64,000 bases of DNA from Peribacillus glennii (GTDB lineage: Bacteria > Bacillota > Bacilli > Bacillales > DSM-1321), in contig NZ_QVTD01000005.1 of the NCBI RefSeq assembly GCF_003429105.1, positions 289,316-353,315 on the forward strand, in the 5' to 3' direction. The translations under genes were made by a program, and so were the position numbers. Below the pieces are notes generated by a model. It saw only the letters and a program-made list of their open reading frames with translations, had not been told where the DNA came from and ran no database searches. This document shows positions 27,044 through 36,691 of this stretch, one piece after another (position 1 is the first letter of the stretch; each line of letters starts with the position of its first letter).

Positions 27044-27360
27044 GTCATGGTCCTTCCTAACGTTAATAAAAAGAAATGCGCGGACCTCCGCCATTCGGGA
27101 GCCTAGCAAGCCATCCTTTCCTTTGGATGGGCTTGTCTCCCTTATATTCTGCCCATGAGCCATCATATCATAGGGAGTGATTTTTCGTGTGTGTACAATT
27201 GGAAAACCCGTAGAGTAGCGCACCTTTGTAAAGACGCGGATCAGGCGAAACCGTGGCCATGCAGAGTGTGGGTCACACAAGCGTCGATATGTGGCGCAAT
27301 TAGTCTGTGTTCTGCCTTAGTGCAGCACAAGAAAATGTAATGCTTTCATTTCTGCAAAAA
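27044..27360. other. tagG leader and dispersed repeat, no gene
   Basis: The tagG leader has an imperfect hairpin (AAGCCATCC about 27108-27116 with GGATGGGCTT 27125-27134). About 27262-27325 is a repeat-like stretch (TGGGTCACACAAGCG, then GGCGCAATTAGTCTGTGTTCTGC) shared in degenerate form with 31379 and 48855. A 61-codon plus-strand frame here has no support. Confidence 0.5.
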
Positions 27361-27391
27361 CAAAAGCTTCGAAGCTCTCTTACCTCGAAGC
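27361..27391 (-). terminator. Terminator overlapping the tagB stop
   Basis: GCTTCGA (27366-27372) and TCGAAGC (27385-27391) pair; the upstream arm encodes the last codons of tagB. The transcribed strand continues TTTTGTTTTTG. Confidence 0.75.
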
Positions 27392-28612
27392 GGCGGAATC
27401 CGTTTCATGAGAAATTCTTTTGTGATCTGCTCCTTTGCCATCATGGGATGTGCTAAACATATACTGAAGCAAATTCTCAGATGAATGGCCAAAAGAATAC
27501 TTATTATGCTCCCTGGCGAACTTTACTATCGCATCGATATCAAAATCCCCGGCCTTGATTAATTCGATAATTTCCCCGGTAGTCGTAACCACAGGACCGG
27601 GAACCATATTTTCATACTCGCCCCATAAACCACGTTCCTTAGCATAAGACTCCAAGTCATATGCAAAGAAAATCATCGGCCTTTGCAGCAATGAGTACTC
27701 ATAGGGAATCGAGGAGTAATCGGTAATTAAGCAGTCGGCGGCCAGGAGCAGTTCGTTGATATGGAAGCCCGACGATGAAAGATCAAAAACAAATCCGGGA
27801 AACTGTCTCTCATAGTCAGTCCTTTTTTTTATCGCCGGATGAAGCTTTAATAATATGACATAATCTTGCCCAATTTCCTTTTGCAGCCTTTCGAGGTCAA
27901 GTTTCAATTCAAACGAATTCAACTCATTATCCCTGTATGTCGGGGCGTACAGAATTTTCTTTTTCCCAGTCCATGATTCCGTATAGGATTCAACTTTTTT
28001 CAGGCTTTTTGTTTTAAGCTGCTCATCATAAAAAAAGTCTGTTCGGGGAACGCCCGTCCTCAATATATTCTTGTCTCCGAGCCCAAACGCTTTCTTGAAA
28101 ATCTCGGCCATCTCTTCAGATCCCACTGCGACTTTATCAAATTTGCTGTAAACCTTCCGGAACCGCTGCTGTGCCGCCGGACTACGGTTTGCGGCTGACG
28201 CATCCTCCAGCCCGAATTTCTTGATGGCTCCGCCAGCATGCCATAACTGAATGCACTCGACACCTTTTTTAAATTGAGCGGAAGCCAGAAAACCGAAATA
28301 ATTATCCACCACGATATAACGTGAGGTAGCCAGATGATAAATGGCCTTAAGATTATCAGAAATGACGGCAGTCTCAAATGACAGGATGGTTGTATCCGGA
28401 TAATCCTCAAACTGTTTCGCCGTTTTTCCGTTGCTCAAAAAAACAACCTCTGCCTTTATATGCTGGCGGACCATTTCCTCATACACGGATCGGATATTAT
28501 CGCCAAAGGAAACGACAAAGGTAATCTTATTCTTGGTTGGGAACAGCTTGAAAACCCCGAAAATCATTTTAAAAGCTATCAAATAAAGCGAGATAATAAA
28601 ATCTTTACCCAT
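27380..28612 (-). CDS. tagB: CDP-glycerol glycerophosphotransferase, TagB-like primase
   Basis: The 410-residue protein belongs to the CDP-glycerol/ribitol transferase family. Motifs: QLWHAGGAIKKFGLED, GVPRTDFFYDE, LYAPTYRDNE, LKLHPAIKKR and DCLITDYSSIPYEYSLLQRPMIFFAYDLE. The short N-terminus before a membrane-associating segment (ISLYLIAFKMIFGVFKLF) and its coupling to tagD (start 8 bp inside tagD) suit TagB, which adds the first glycerol-P to the TagA lipid. TagB versus TarF is assigned by context and length, not certain. Confidence 0.8.
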   Translation of the reverse strand: MGKDFIISLYLIAFKMIFGVFKLFPTKNKITFVVSFGDNIRSVYEEMVRQHIKAEVVFLSNGKTAKQFEDYPDTTILSFETAVISDNLKAIYHLATSRYIVVDNYFGFLASAQFKKGVECIQLWHAGGAIKKFGLEDASAANRSPAAQQRFRKVYSKFDKVAVGSEEMAEIFKKAFGLGDKNILRTGVPRTDFFYDEQLKTKSLKKVESYTESWTGKKKILYAPTYRDNELNSFELKLDLERLQKEIGQDYVILLKLHPAIKKRTDYERQFPGFVFDLSSSGFHINELLLAADCLITDYSSIPYEYSLLQRPMIFFAYDLESYAKERGLWGEYENMVPGPVVTTTGEIIELIKAGDFDIDAIVKFAREHNKYSFGHSSENLLQYMFSTSHDGKGADHKRISHETDSAASR

Positions 28613-29000
28613 TGATATTATATAAGTCCGTTTTTATTTTGGTTGTTGAAATACCGATTGTTCGGGGAAGGTAAAGGACTTCGCAGTACGGTTTAAGAAA
28701 GTCGAATTTGCCCTTCCAATCATCTCCCATGACAAACAAGTCAATCTCTTGGCCAATGACATCCTGGATTTTTTGATCCCAGTTATCTTCCGGAATGACT
28801 TCATCGACATACCGAATGGATTCGAGTATACGCTTTCGGTTCTCGAAGCTATGGTAAGCCTCTTTCTTTTTCTCTTCATTAAAACGGTCCGTTGAAAGCC
28901 CGACGACCAAATAATCCCCCAGTTCCTTCGCGCGGGAGAGAATATTTATATGTCCAATGTGCAGCAAATCAAAGGTGCCGTAAGTGATCACTTTTTTCAA
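28605..29000 (-). CDS. tagD: Glycerol-3-phosphate cytidylyltransferase TagD
   Basis: TagD makes CDP-glycerol from CTP and glycerol-3-phosphate for TagB and TarF. The 131-residue product has the nucleotidyltransferase motifs GTFDLLHIGHINIL, RYVDEVIPEDNWDQK, FVMGDDWKGKFDFL and RTIGISTTKIK, near-identical in layout to B. subtilis TagD (129). I choose TTG 28998-29000, nine bases after AAGGAG, since the product then aligns with known TagD; the longer frame (to 29156) adds 52 residues of promoter and leader translation. Confidence 0.96.
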   Translation of the reverse strand: MKKVITYGTFDLLHIGHINILSRAKELGDYLVVGLSTDRFNEEKKKEAYHSFENRKRILESIRYVDEVIPEDNWDQKIQDVIGQEIDLFVMGDDWKGKFDFLKPYCEVLYLPRTIGISTTKIKTDLYNING

Positions 29001-29099
29001 TATTTTCAACTCCTTACCGCTTATAAAAGGGTACGGCCAGTATAAAACAATCCATTTTAGAAATTGTAGAATCATAGATTCAGGTAACGCATCTCCAAT

Positions 29100-29105
29100 A
29101 TTATA
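29100..29105 (-). promoter_or_regulatory. Putative -10 of tagD-tagB
   Basis: Minus strand reads TATAAT, about 100 bp before the tagD start. The expected -35 position has only TGTATT-like bases, with TTTACA nearby, so the promoter may need an activator or be weak. The rest of 29001-29298 shows no gene. Confidence 0.42.
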
Positions 29106-29298
29106 TAGCCTGATGAGTGTAAATACAAACCCAAAGTCGAAATATGTCATGCCCAATTATGGCAATCGTTAAGAGAGGGCTTTATGCACCGTTTAGTAAA
29201 ATTATCCCTCAGCCGCTTGTTTCTTATCCATAATAAAATATATTGTCACGAAGTTAGTAATGTACCTGGCAGTCCCGTTTCATACAGCTTCCGGCCTA

Positions 29299-29342
29299 TA
29301 AAAAAAGCATGTGGAAAGCAGTCAGACTGGTTCCACACGCTT
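29299..29342 (-). terminator. Terminator after tarL
   Basis: AAGCATGTGGAA (29305-29316) and TTCCACACGCTT (29331-29342) pair over 12 positions with one wobble; seven T follow on the minus strand. Begins 12 bp after the stop. Confidence 0.88.
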
Positions 29343-29354
29343 GGTTATTTATCG

Positions 29355-31250
29355 TTACTTTTCAACGGCATCTTCATCTGTATTTAAAAAGATCCGGTCC
29401 ACTACCCGTGCACTCGCCTTGCCGTCCACATCTTCAAAGAAGTAATGCACAAATGGATGGATTTTCTCCATCTCAAAGTCTTTTTCGACAATGGCATCCA
29501 CAATTTCTTCGGAAGACCGTACAAGCGGGCCAGGGATGAACGAGTGGAAATCATAGTAGAAATCCCTTTTTTGGACATATTCTTCTACATCATAGGCAAA
29601 GAAGAGCATCGGCCTGTTCAATAAGGCGAATTCAAAGCATACTGAAGAGTAATCAGTAATCAGTATATCCGTTATAAATAGCAAATCATTAATTTCCCGA
29701 TAAGAAGAGAAATCATAAAAGAAATCGCTATATTGATAAGGAATGCTGAAATCATTTTTTACAAACGGGTGAATCTTGAACAAGAAGACGTATTCATCAC
29801 TTAATTCTTTATACAAGTCCTCCAAATCCAGCACTTCCATTGGATAATGGGCGGATTGCTGGCCGTTTCCACGGAACGTAGGCGCAAACATGATAACCTT
29901 CTTGCCCTTCAGGAATGGAAACTCTTCGTATAACCTTTCTTTGACGCTATTTTGGTACTCTTGATCAAAGAATACGTCTGTACGCGGTATCCCTGTCGGA
30001 ATCACATTTTCCTTATCGATGCCAAAGCCTTCCGCATAATGCTTCCTTACATTCTCAGAGCTTACGATGGCCTTTGTGTAATTGCGGTGATTCCTGGATC
30101 TTGGCGATGGGCCTCCAGGACGCCCAAGCCGGCTGAATCCAAATGTTTTAAAGGCACCCACAGCATGCCACAGTTGGACTAATTCAGCATTCTCCCTGAT
30201 CGTCAAAGGATAGATCATCGGGTAAAAATCATCGAGGACGATGAATTTTGAAGTAGCAATATGATAGGCTAAAGCAATAATCTCTTTGTACGTCTTTTTC
30301 TCTGCCACTCCCCGTTTCAGCATGAAGTGGTAATCGAAATCAAGATTCCGCCTTAGCATTTCATCATATACAAATGCGAAATTGCCGCTCATATCATTCC
30401 GGCTGTCGGAAGCAAAGAGAATTTTATTTTGTTTTATCGGCAGCATACAGAACAACTTGTATAAGAATCGGAAAACGGTGGTAGAGAAAAAGCGGTAAAA
30501 CACTCCGCGTTTATACTCCTCGCTATCAAGGCCCATTTCAGTAGGATCCATATCCTTAAGCTTGGTTGACGTGATTTTCAGCGTTTTTCTGGATAAATCA
30601 TAAGTAACCAATAGATTGAATTTCAGTTCCCTTTTCGCGGTGAAATGTTCCATTTTTGAAGAATGAAAGCCCTTATTCAAGAACCTTTGGATATTTCCAA
30701 GAGGGAAGCTTTTTTTGTATATTTTATCGCCAAGGACATGGACCTCTGTCTCGAGGTAAACCCTGTATTCCGATTCAGGAAGCGGCTTATTGTCAAGGAT
30801 GGTGGCGAAATTGATTTTCCCTTTATAGCCCGCCCATTCATACATGTCAGGAATATCTTCATCCAATTCTAAATCATGGAAAGATATTTCCTGCAGCGGA
30901 ATCGAGATTTTAACGCCGGTTTTCCCTAATAGGATGAGTCTTTTTTTAACCAAATCCTCATCAGTCATCGGGATATCTTCAATATAGAAATATCCTTGGA
31001 TAGCCATGATCGGCCCGTTCCAGGATAGGGAAGTGACCTTCCTTCTCGGGATCAGGTTTTCTTCAATTCCTGCCAGCTCATTCAGTACCGGCAGAGATTC
31101 AACGATATTTTCCTTTTTTATGATAATTTCATTTTCGGTCACGACAGGTTCAGATAAATAACCCTCTTCATACGTTACTTTATTTAACGTTACTGGCGGG
31201 TTCCCGCCCCTGATCAGCCGTTTAATTTTGCGCTTGATTCTCGTTAACAT
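29355..31250 (-). CDS. tarL: Ribitol/glycerol phosphotransferase, TarL-like polymerase
   Basis: The 631-residue protein has an N-terminal extension (about 1-240, basic start then beta-rich) and a C-terminal CDP-polyol transferase domain: FASDSRNDMSGNFAFVYDEM, QLWHAVGAFKTFGFSRLGR, TGIPRTDVFFDQ, MFAPTFRGNG, KIHPFVKNDF, DILITDYSSVCFEFALLNRP. The sequence around HAVGAFKTFGFSR and GRPGGPSPRS follows the pattern of TarL, which polymerises ribitol phosphate in Staphylococcus aureus and B. subtilis W23. TarI and TarJ, which make its CDP-ribitol substrate, are nearby. TarK-like or TagF-like activity cannot be excluded by reading. Confidence 0.82.
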   Translation of the reverse strand: MLTRIKRKIKRLIRGGNPPVTLNKVTYEEGYLSEPVVTENEIIIKKENIVESLPVLNELAGIEENLIPRRKVTSLSWNGPIMAIQGYFYIEDIPMTDEDLVKKRLILLGKTGVKISIPLQEISFHDLELDEDIPDMYEWAGYKGKINFATILDNKPLPESEYRVYLETEVHVLGDKIYKKSFPLGNIQRFLNKGFHSSKMEHFTAKRELKFNLLVTYDLSRKTLKITSTKLKDMDPTEMGLDSEEYKRGVFYRFFSTTVFRFLYKLFCMLPIKQNKILFASDSRNDMSGNFAFVYDEMLRRNLDFDYHFMLKRGVAEKKTYKEIIALAYHIATSKFIVLDDFYPMIYPLTIRENAELVQLWHAVGAFKTFGFSRLGRPGGPSPRSRNHRNYTKAIVSSENVRKHYAEGFGIDKENVIPTGIPRTDVFFDQEYQNSVKERLYEEFPFLKGKKVIMFAPTFRGNGQQSAHYPMEVLDLEDLYKELSDEYVFLFKIHPFVKNDFSIPYQYSDFFYDFSSYREINDLLFITDILITDYSSVCFEFALLNRPMLFFAYDVEEYVQKRDFYYDFHSFIPGPLVRSSEEIVDAIVEKDFEMEKIHPFVHYFFEDVDGKASARVVDRIFLNTDEDAVEK

Positions 31251-31317
31251 TACGTTCTCCTAACTATGCCATATGATTTTCAGAAATCATTTAATATATC
31301 CATAGACCAGTTTGAAT

Positions 31318-31341
31318 TTAGAAAACTCGCCGATTGGCGAG
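31318..31341 (-). terminator. Terminator after tarF
   Basis: CTCGCC (31326-31331) and GGCGAG (31336-31341) form a short stem; TTTT follows on both strands. It lies about 100 bp after the tarF stop and just before tarL, so tarL may have a separate promoter in 31251-31317, not located. Confidence 0.6.
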
Positions 31342-31378
31342 CCTTTTTATGATTAAGACAGAGGCGTATTCCGCCCCC

Positions 31379-31440
31379 GGCACATGGGTCACACAGGCGA
31401 AGACTACTTAGCCTATGATCTGCTATATGCACCAAAGAGG
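31379..31440. repeat. Degenerate dispersed repeat (second family)
   Basis: ATGGGTCACACAGGCG here matches GTGGGTCACACAAGCG at about 27269 in 14 of 16 bases; the flanking part is more diverged. A third related stretch is at 48855. Confidence 0.45.
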
Positions 31441-31441
31441 T

Positions 31442-32623
31442 TTAACCAATCCTCCGCTTTTCTCCCGTTAATAAATGGTCAACAATCCTGGCTGATGCTT
31501 TTCCGTCCGTATAGTCAAAAAACCTGTGTTTAAACTCAGCGACTGCCTTTATATCAAAAGCTCCTTTTTGGATCCATCGGGTGAGCTCAGTCGTTTCTGT
31601 GAAAATAGGCCCGGGAATTTCAGAGCGGTAATCTATATAAAAGTCCCGTTCTTTTATATATTCTTCCAAATCATAGGCAAAAAATGCAATTGGCCGTTCA
31701 AGTAAACTGTAATCAAATATCACAGAAGAATAATCAGTAATCAAAATATCCGACACAACCAGCAGTTCTTCGATACTAAAGCCCTCATGGATATGATATA
31801 CAAAGCCCGCGGTATGTTCGGGGAAATCCGCACCTGCATTCATGTAGGGATGCAAATGGACCAACACGGCATATGAGTCCCCAAGCTCCTCTTTCATCTC
31901 CCCGAAATCGATCGGGCTTTCAAAGCTCTTTTGGTAATGGCTTTTGCCCCTGAAGGTTGGCGCATATAAGATCAGCCTTCTCCCTTTTAGTTCAGGGTAC
32001 TTTTGGAAAAACAATGCTTTTGCCTTTTGTACTTCCGTTTCGTCAAAAAAATAATCCGTCCTGGGTACGCCAAGAGGGAAAATATCTTGTGGAGGCATGT
32101 CAAAAGCCTCCGCGTAAAAGGGAACAATATCGGAAGAGCTGACATAGACCCGGGAGTAATTAGAATGCACTTTAATATGCTTTAAATAATCGTCGCTTGG
32201 CCCGAAAGCCTTACCCCTTGTACTCAATCCGAACTTTTTAAATGCGCCTGCGGCATGCCAAAGCTGGATGATCTCAGTTTCTTCCCTCGGCTTTATGGCA
32301 TAGACCGGAAAATAATAGTCATCTATGATAAAGTAACGGGAAGTGGCCAAATCATAGCAGCTGCGAATCAAGTGGATTGCATATGCCAGTTTTCCGGTGA
32401 ATGAACTATTGAATTTTTTCAACTTAACCGTATATTCATAGTCTTGATGCCGCAGGCTGAATTCCTTCCAAATATAGTACAGATTCCCGGTCAATTCCTC
32501 TGATCTATACGAAGCAAAGGTGACTTTACGGGGTTTCACTGAAAAAAGCAGGCTGAATAATCTATAAGCTAAAATGATAAAACCTTTTATCGCCAATGTC
32601 GGTATCCATTTCAATTGCCGCAA
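31442..32623 (-). CDS. tarF: CDP-glycerol/ribitol phosphotransferase, TarF-like
   Basis: The 393-residue protein has the transferase motifs QLWHAAGAFKKFGLSTRGK, GVPRTDYFFDE, LYAPTFRGKSHY, HLHPYMNAGADF, DILITDYSSVIFDYSLLERPIAFFAYDLEEY. Its size fits the short one-domain enzymes TarF/TarB. With TagB already assigned at 27380, this copy is best read as TarF, which adds further glycerol-P before TarL; a second ribitol enzyme (TarK) is the alternative. Start TTG 32621-32623 follows AGGCAGG. It is 33 bp after tarJ, in a tarI-tarJ-tarF operon. Confidence 0.75.
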   Translation of the reverse strand: MRQLKWIPTLAIKGFIILAYRLFSLLFSVKPRKVTFASYRSEELTGNLYYIWKEFSLRHQDYEYTVKLKKFNSSFTGKLAYAIHLIRSCYDLATSRYFIIDDYYFPVYAIKPREETEIIQLWHAAGAFKKFGLSTRGKAFGPSDDYLKHIKVHSNYSRVYVSSSDIVPFYAEAFDMPPQDIFPLGVPRTDYFFDETEVQKAKALFFQKYPELKGRRLILYAPTFRGKSHYQKSFESPIDFGEMKEELGDSYAVLVHLHPYMNAGADFPEHTAGFVYHIHEGFSIEELLVVSDILITDYSSVIFDYSLLERPIAFFAYDLEEYIKERDFYIDYRSEIPGPIFTETTELTRWIQKGAFDIKAVAEFKHRFFDYTDGKASARIVDHLLTGEKRRIG

Positions 32624-32656
32624 ATCAAAAAGCCTGCCTTTCAGTAAATGTGATCC

Positions 32657-33688
32657 TTATATCTTCCATTCCATAACTGTCTTGCCCCAAGAAGAGGTTA
32701 GATCCTTTTCAAAAGCCTCGATAATATTTTGGATATTTTTTACTTCCTGTACTTCACCAACTAAAGTTCCGAAATATTCTACTACCTCGGGGAATTCCTT
32801 TAAAAAGTCGACGGTGTTGACAAAGTCGGCACGCCCGCTCCGGCTGCTGCCAATCATTGTGATTCCCTTTTCCAATACCATTCTAGTATTGATCTCGACC
32901 GGATATTCAGAGACTCCCATTAAACAGATGGAACCTTCAGGATGAAGATACTCAATCATCTGGTCAATGGCGCTTTGGCTCCCCCGGCCCCCAACTGCTT
33001 CAAAAGCATGGTCAATCCGCAGATCCTCGGGGATTTCGTCAATTTGGTATGCTTCATCAACAAAGGAGAAGTTGTCCATTTTGTATCCGGTTTTCCCGAA
33101 TAAGATGACCTTGCTGTCTTTATAACGCTTTTTCAATAATAAGCAAGTAATGAAGCCAAGATTTCCGTCCCCCCACACGCCAAATACATTCCGGCGGGTG
33201 TGTGCCCTTGCTTCGAATCTGGATAGAGTATGCATGCTGATCGTGATCAGTTCTATAAACGCTGCCACATGGGGGTTTATATCTTCCGGCAATTCAACGA
33301 CCCGGTCCCTGTCCAAAAAGACATAATCCTGCATAAAACCATCGTACCCGCTGGACCGGAACCTGCTTGTCCGCAGGTAATTTTCACCGATGATGTCATC
33401 CTTCTCCACAGGGGAATTAGGAACCATGACAACAAGTGTTCCGTTCTTGAACTCACCTGCCGGATCATATACCACTTTGCCGATTCCTTCATGGATCAAA
33501 GCCATCGGAAGCTTTTTCGCCATCGCTTCTTTTCCGCGGGTGCCTGTAAAGTAACGCTGATCCGCTGCACATATGGATAAATGCGTTGGACGGACGACGA
33601 CAAAGTCTTTTGAATACGTAAGCGACCTGTCTGTATACGTTACTTCAAACTGTCTCGGCGAAACTAAACGGTAAACTTGGTTAATCAT
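32657..33688 (-). CDS. tarJ: Ribulose-5-phosphate reductase TarJ
   Basis: TarJ reduces ribulose-5-P to ribitol-5-P with NADPH; TarI then makes CDP-ribitol. The 343-residue product is a zinc-type alcohol dehydrogenase homologue: [52 protein letters not shown] (Rossmann), [20 protein letters not shown]. It overlaps tarI by 4 bases (ATGA), so translation is coupled. In a WTA locus this pair is diagnostic of ribitol teichoic acid. Confidence 0.92.
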   Translation of the reverse strand: MINQVYRLVSPRQFEVTYTDRSLTYSKDFVVVRPTHLSICAADQRYFTGTRGKEAMAKKLPMALIHEGIGKVVYDPAGEFKNGTLVVMVPNSPVEKDDIIGENYLRTSRFRSSGYDGFMQDYVFLDRDRVVELPEDINPHVAAFIELITISMHTLSRFEARAHTRRNVFGVWGDGNLGFITCLLLKKRYKDSKVILFGKTGYKMDNFSFVDEAYQIDEIPEDLRIDHAFEAVGGRGSQSAIDQMIEYLHPEGSICLMGVSEYPVEINTRMVLEKGITMIGSSRSGRADFVNTVDFLKEFPEVVEYFGTLVGEVQEVKNIQNIIEAFEKDLTSSWGKTVMEWKI

Positions 33689-34398
33689 TTGGACATCCGC
33701 TCCTGTATAATGGCGTTGGCAACCTTCAGGTCATACGGAGTAGTCACTTTAATGTTAAACACTTCACCTTTTACAATTTTGACCTTTTCACCGCTTAAGG
33801 CACAGATTTTACATGCATCTGTCAGAATGCCCTTTTGTTCTTCAGACAAGGCATTGTAATGGGTGACGAGCATGTTAATGTTAAAGCTTTGCGGGGTTTG
33901 GCCCTGATACATGACATCACGGACAGGTATTTCGGAGATGGTATCTCCATCCTCGGACTTAATGATCGTGTCAATTGCTTCGATAACCGTATCAACAGCA
34001 CCGTATTCCAGGACGGCGTCAATATTTTCTTCGATGATCCTGTGGGTAAGAAATGGCCTGACAGAATCATGGGTGACAATGACATCATCATCTTGCAGCC
34101 CGAATTCCTTCTCGATGTATTTAATCCCGCTCATGATGGACTCGTTCCGGTCTTTTCCGCCTTGCACAACTACAATCCGGTCTTCATGGCCGATATGCTT
34201 CTTAATAATATCTTTTGTATGATTGATCCACTCTTTAGGGGTAACAACAATAATTTTTTCAAAACGGTCATTCAATACGAATTTCTCAATTGTATGAACG
34301 ATGATTGGCTTATTATTTAATGACAGATATTGTTTTGGCATATTGACATTCCCCATGCGGGTACCTTTGCCGCCAGCTAATATTTCTGCATAAATCAC
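33685..34398 (-). CDS. tarI: Ribitol-5-phosphate cytidylyltransferase TarI
   Basis: The 237-residue protein belongs to the IspD/TarI family: [64 protein letters not shown]. IspD has the same fold, but the tight coupling with tarJ inside a teichoic acid cluster identifies it as TarI. It makes CDP-ribitol for TarL. Confidence 0.92.
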   Translation of the reverse strand: MIYAEILAGGKGTRMGNVNMPKQYLSLNNKPIIVHTIEKFVLNDRFEKIIVVTPKEWINHTKDIIKKHIGHEDRIVVVQGGKDRNESIMSGIKYIEKEFGLQDDDVIVTHDSVRPFLTHRIIEENIDAVLEYGAVDTVIEAIDTIIKSEDGDTISEIPVRDVMYQGQTPQSFNINMLVTHYNALSEEQKGILTDACKICALSGEKVKIVKGEVFNIKVTTPYDLKVANAIIQERMSK

Positions 34399-34602
34399 GT
34401 ATATTCGACCCCTTTTCTTAAAAAAAAATCTAATCGTTCATCTTTGGAGTTTTGTAAATTAAAAGAATATGTCTCATAAAACGACAATAAACCCAAGCTA
34501 AACTATACACGTTTTGATATGGTTTTTCAAGAAACCATATATTGCTTAAAAATTTCATTTATAGGAAAGTCAAGCGGTTTGTTTAGAGTTACTGTAGGGA
34601 AA

Positions 34603-34631
34603 TTAAAAAGAACGTCACGGAAACGTCCTTT
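34603..34631 (-). terminator. Terminator after the LtaS-like gene
   Basis: AAAGAACGT (34607-34615) and ACGTCCTTT (34623-34631) pair with one wobble, followed on the minus strand by TTTTTAA. It begins 18 bp after the stop. Confidence 0.7.
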
Positions 34632-34648
34632 ATGATAAGAAAAAAATA

Positions 34649-36484
34649 TTATCGCTTTTCCGAACGCGGCTTTAAAGAACCCACATATTCATCAGACATC
34701 TCAAGATACTTGATCATTTCTTCCAGGTCCTTCAAGGAAGCTGCGTTTGCGGTTGACTCTTTTCTATTATGAAGGTTCGTGATTTTACCCGAGTTTTTCA
34801 TTTTGCCCGGGGAAAAACTGAATTGTTCATTGATGTAGGTTCCCGTTGGCGCATAGAAACGGATGCCAATCAGGTTGTGGCTGGTATTAAGCAAATCCGT
34901 TCCGAATACGACTTCGTCACGGATATCGAGTCCCAATATGTTCGCGATCGTGGGATAAATATCAACCAGACCGCCCGTCATTTGAATAACTTTCCCCTCC
35001 GTTATGGATGGGATTTTCATAAACAATAGAACATTCAGGTGGTCAAGAACCGGATGATATTGTCTTCCCAAAACTTCGCGGACCAGCTGCTTGTCTGTGT
35101 CGGTCTTTGTTTGTAACCCTTGATGGTCCCCGTAAACCACAATTACGGAGTCTTCATAAAGCCCTTCCCGTTTTAAACCATCAATAAACCTGCCAAAGGC
35201 GAAGTCTGCATAACTGACAGCCTCCAAATAGTCCCCGACAGAAGATCCATCGAATCGATCAGGCAGGTCCACGGCTAGTTTCTTTTTTTCCTCGGGAAGT
35301 TTATAGGGAAAGTGGCTGGAAAGGGCTATGGCATGGGCATAAAACTTTTTGCCCTGCTGTTTATATCGGGAAAGCTGATCAATCAGCTTTTCATAAAAAA
35401 CCTCATCCGATGCCCCATACGAAATCACATCTTCATTCCCGAAATATTTTTTATCATAATACTCGTTAAATCCGAGTGAGCGGTACATCTCTTTCCTGTT
35501 CCAAAAGGAAACACCATTCGCATGGAAGGTAGCGGTATGATATCCTTCGCCGATCAGTTCCCTTGGCAGCCCAGGGATATCCTTTCCTTGTGCAGCTGCG
35601 GACATTGCGGTATCTCCCAACGCGTAAATCGACGTGTTTGTAATAAACTCTGCATCAGAAGTGTTACCCTTGCCTACCTGGGTATAGGTGTTCGGGAAGT
35701 AAAAAGCTTCCTTTAGAAGTGCATTCAAGTTCGGCGTCACAGGCTGTCCATCGATCTTTTTGTTGATAACAAAGTTTTGGACTGATTCCAATTGTACGAT
35801 GATGATATTTTTGCCTGCCGCGATTCCCTCGTATTTCCTGTTTCCGGTATCAATCTGCTTGTATTGCTGAATGGTTTCGGCACTAATGCTTTGTCCGCCG
35901 TTCCAGGAACGGGCCAAATCAGCCCCACCCTCAACCAGCTGGTACCCAACAAGCCCCAACGTTTCATATTTATTAATTTCACTAATCATGCCGGAAACAT
36001 TTCGAACACCCAGGGCAATTAGAAAACTGGCAATCAATGCAATCAATAACGGTGATTTATTTGGAAGAGGGATATGCCTTACAGAAATTCGCTTGCCTAT
36101 ACTGAACATGAACCCCGCCAAAACGAAATCGACAAAAAGGAACAGATATTCAATCTCTAAGAGGGCGAATACACTATCTTTTATTGTTACAATCTGGTCT
36201 AACTCAGCCAGCGCTTTATAGGTGAAAATCGTATGATAATAATCAAAATACATAATGGCCGCCAAAGAAAGAAAAGAGATTGTCATATTAAAAAGGAAAA
36301 ATAAAGGAACGGAAATACTGTGTTTCAAGAAGCTTACCAGCATGATAAAGATGGCCAAGAATGAAATCTCCGTAAGATAACCTGCTATGCCAATCTCCTC
36401 CATGATGGAATCTCTGACATACAAGAGTTTTAGGGCAACTGAAAAAAACGTGTAAATTCCGATGTTAGATAAAAGTTTTGCCAT
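34649..36484 (-). CDS. LTA synthase-like membrane phosphoglycerol transferase
   Basis: The 611-residue protein has five N-terminal membrane segments (about 5-165) and an extracellular sulfatase-type domain. Catalytic markers match lipoteichoic acid synthase: metal ligand E233 in IIVQLESVQNF, nucleophile Thr275 in GKGNTSDAEF, TFHANGVSFWNR, VYGDHQG. Such enzymes polymerise glycerol phosphate from phosphatidylglycerol into lipoteichoic acid. B. subtilis has four (LtaS, YfnI, YqgS, YvgJ); which one this represents cannot be told. Its place beside the teichoic acid genes is unusual compared with B. subtilis. Confidence 0.9.
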   Translation of the reverse strand: MAKLLSNIGIYTFFSVALKLLYVRDSIMEEIGIAGYLTEISFLAIFIMLVSFLKHSISVPLFFLFNMTISFLSLAAIMYFDYYHTIFTYKALAELDQIVTIKDSVFALLEIEYLFLFVDFVLAGFMFSIGKRISVRHIPLPNKSPLLIALIASFLIALGVRNVSGMISEINKYETLGLVGYQLVEGGADLARSWNGGQSISAETIQQYKQIDTGNRKYEGIAAGKNIIIVQLESVQNFVINKKIDGQPVTPNLNALLKEAFYFPNTYTQVGKGNTSDAEFITNTSIYALGDTAMSAAAQGKDIPGLPRELIGEGYHTATFHANGVSFWNRKEMYRSLGFNEYYDKKYFGNEDVISYGASDEVFYEKLIDQLSRYKQQGKKFYAHAIALSSHFPYKLPEEKKKLAVDLPDRFDGSSVGDYLEAVSYADFAFGRFIDGLKREGLYEDSVIVVYGDHQGLQTKTDTDKQLVREVLGRQYHPVLDHLNVLLFMKIPSITEGKVIQMTGGLVDIYPTIANILGLDIRDEVVFGTDLLNTSHNLIGIRFYAPTGTYINEQFSFSPGKMKNSGKITNLHNRKESTANAASLKDLEEMIKYLEMSDEYVGSLKPRSEKR

Positions 36485-36691
36485 TGTACACCGCCAAGTT
36501 CTGCTATTTAGATACCGCAGCCGCAGGTAAAGTGATAACAGTATTCCATATGTCAGAAGGTCATATACCTAAGCCGAATAGAATGTGCCCCTGTTATTTT
36601 TGTGCAAAGAGTATCATTCCCCCGCATTCAGGAAATAATGGAGACAAAAAGGCTCTGAAAATTTGCCAACCAGAGCAATGAGGTGGTTTTT

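Noticed and set aside
27281..27340. Plus-strand frame upstream of tagG
   Set aside because: It runs through a dispersed repeat and a leader hairpin and has no ribosome site.
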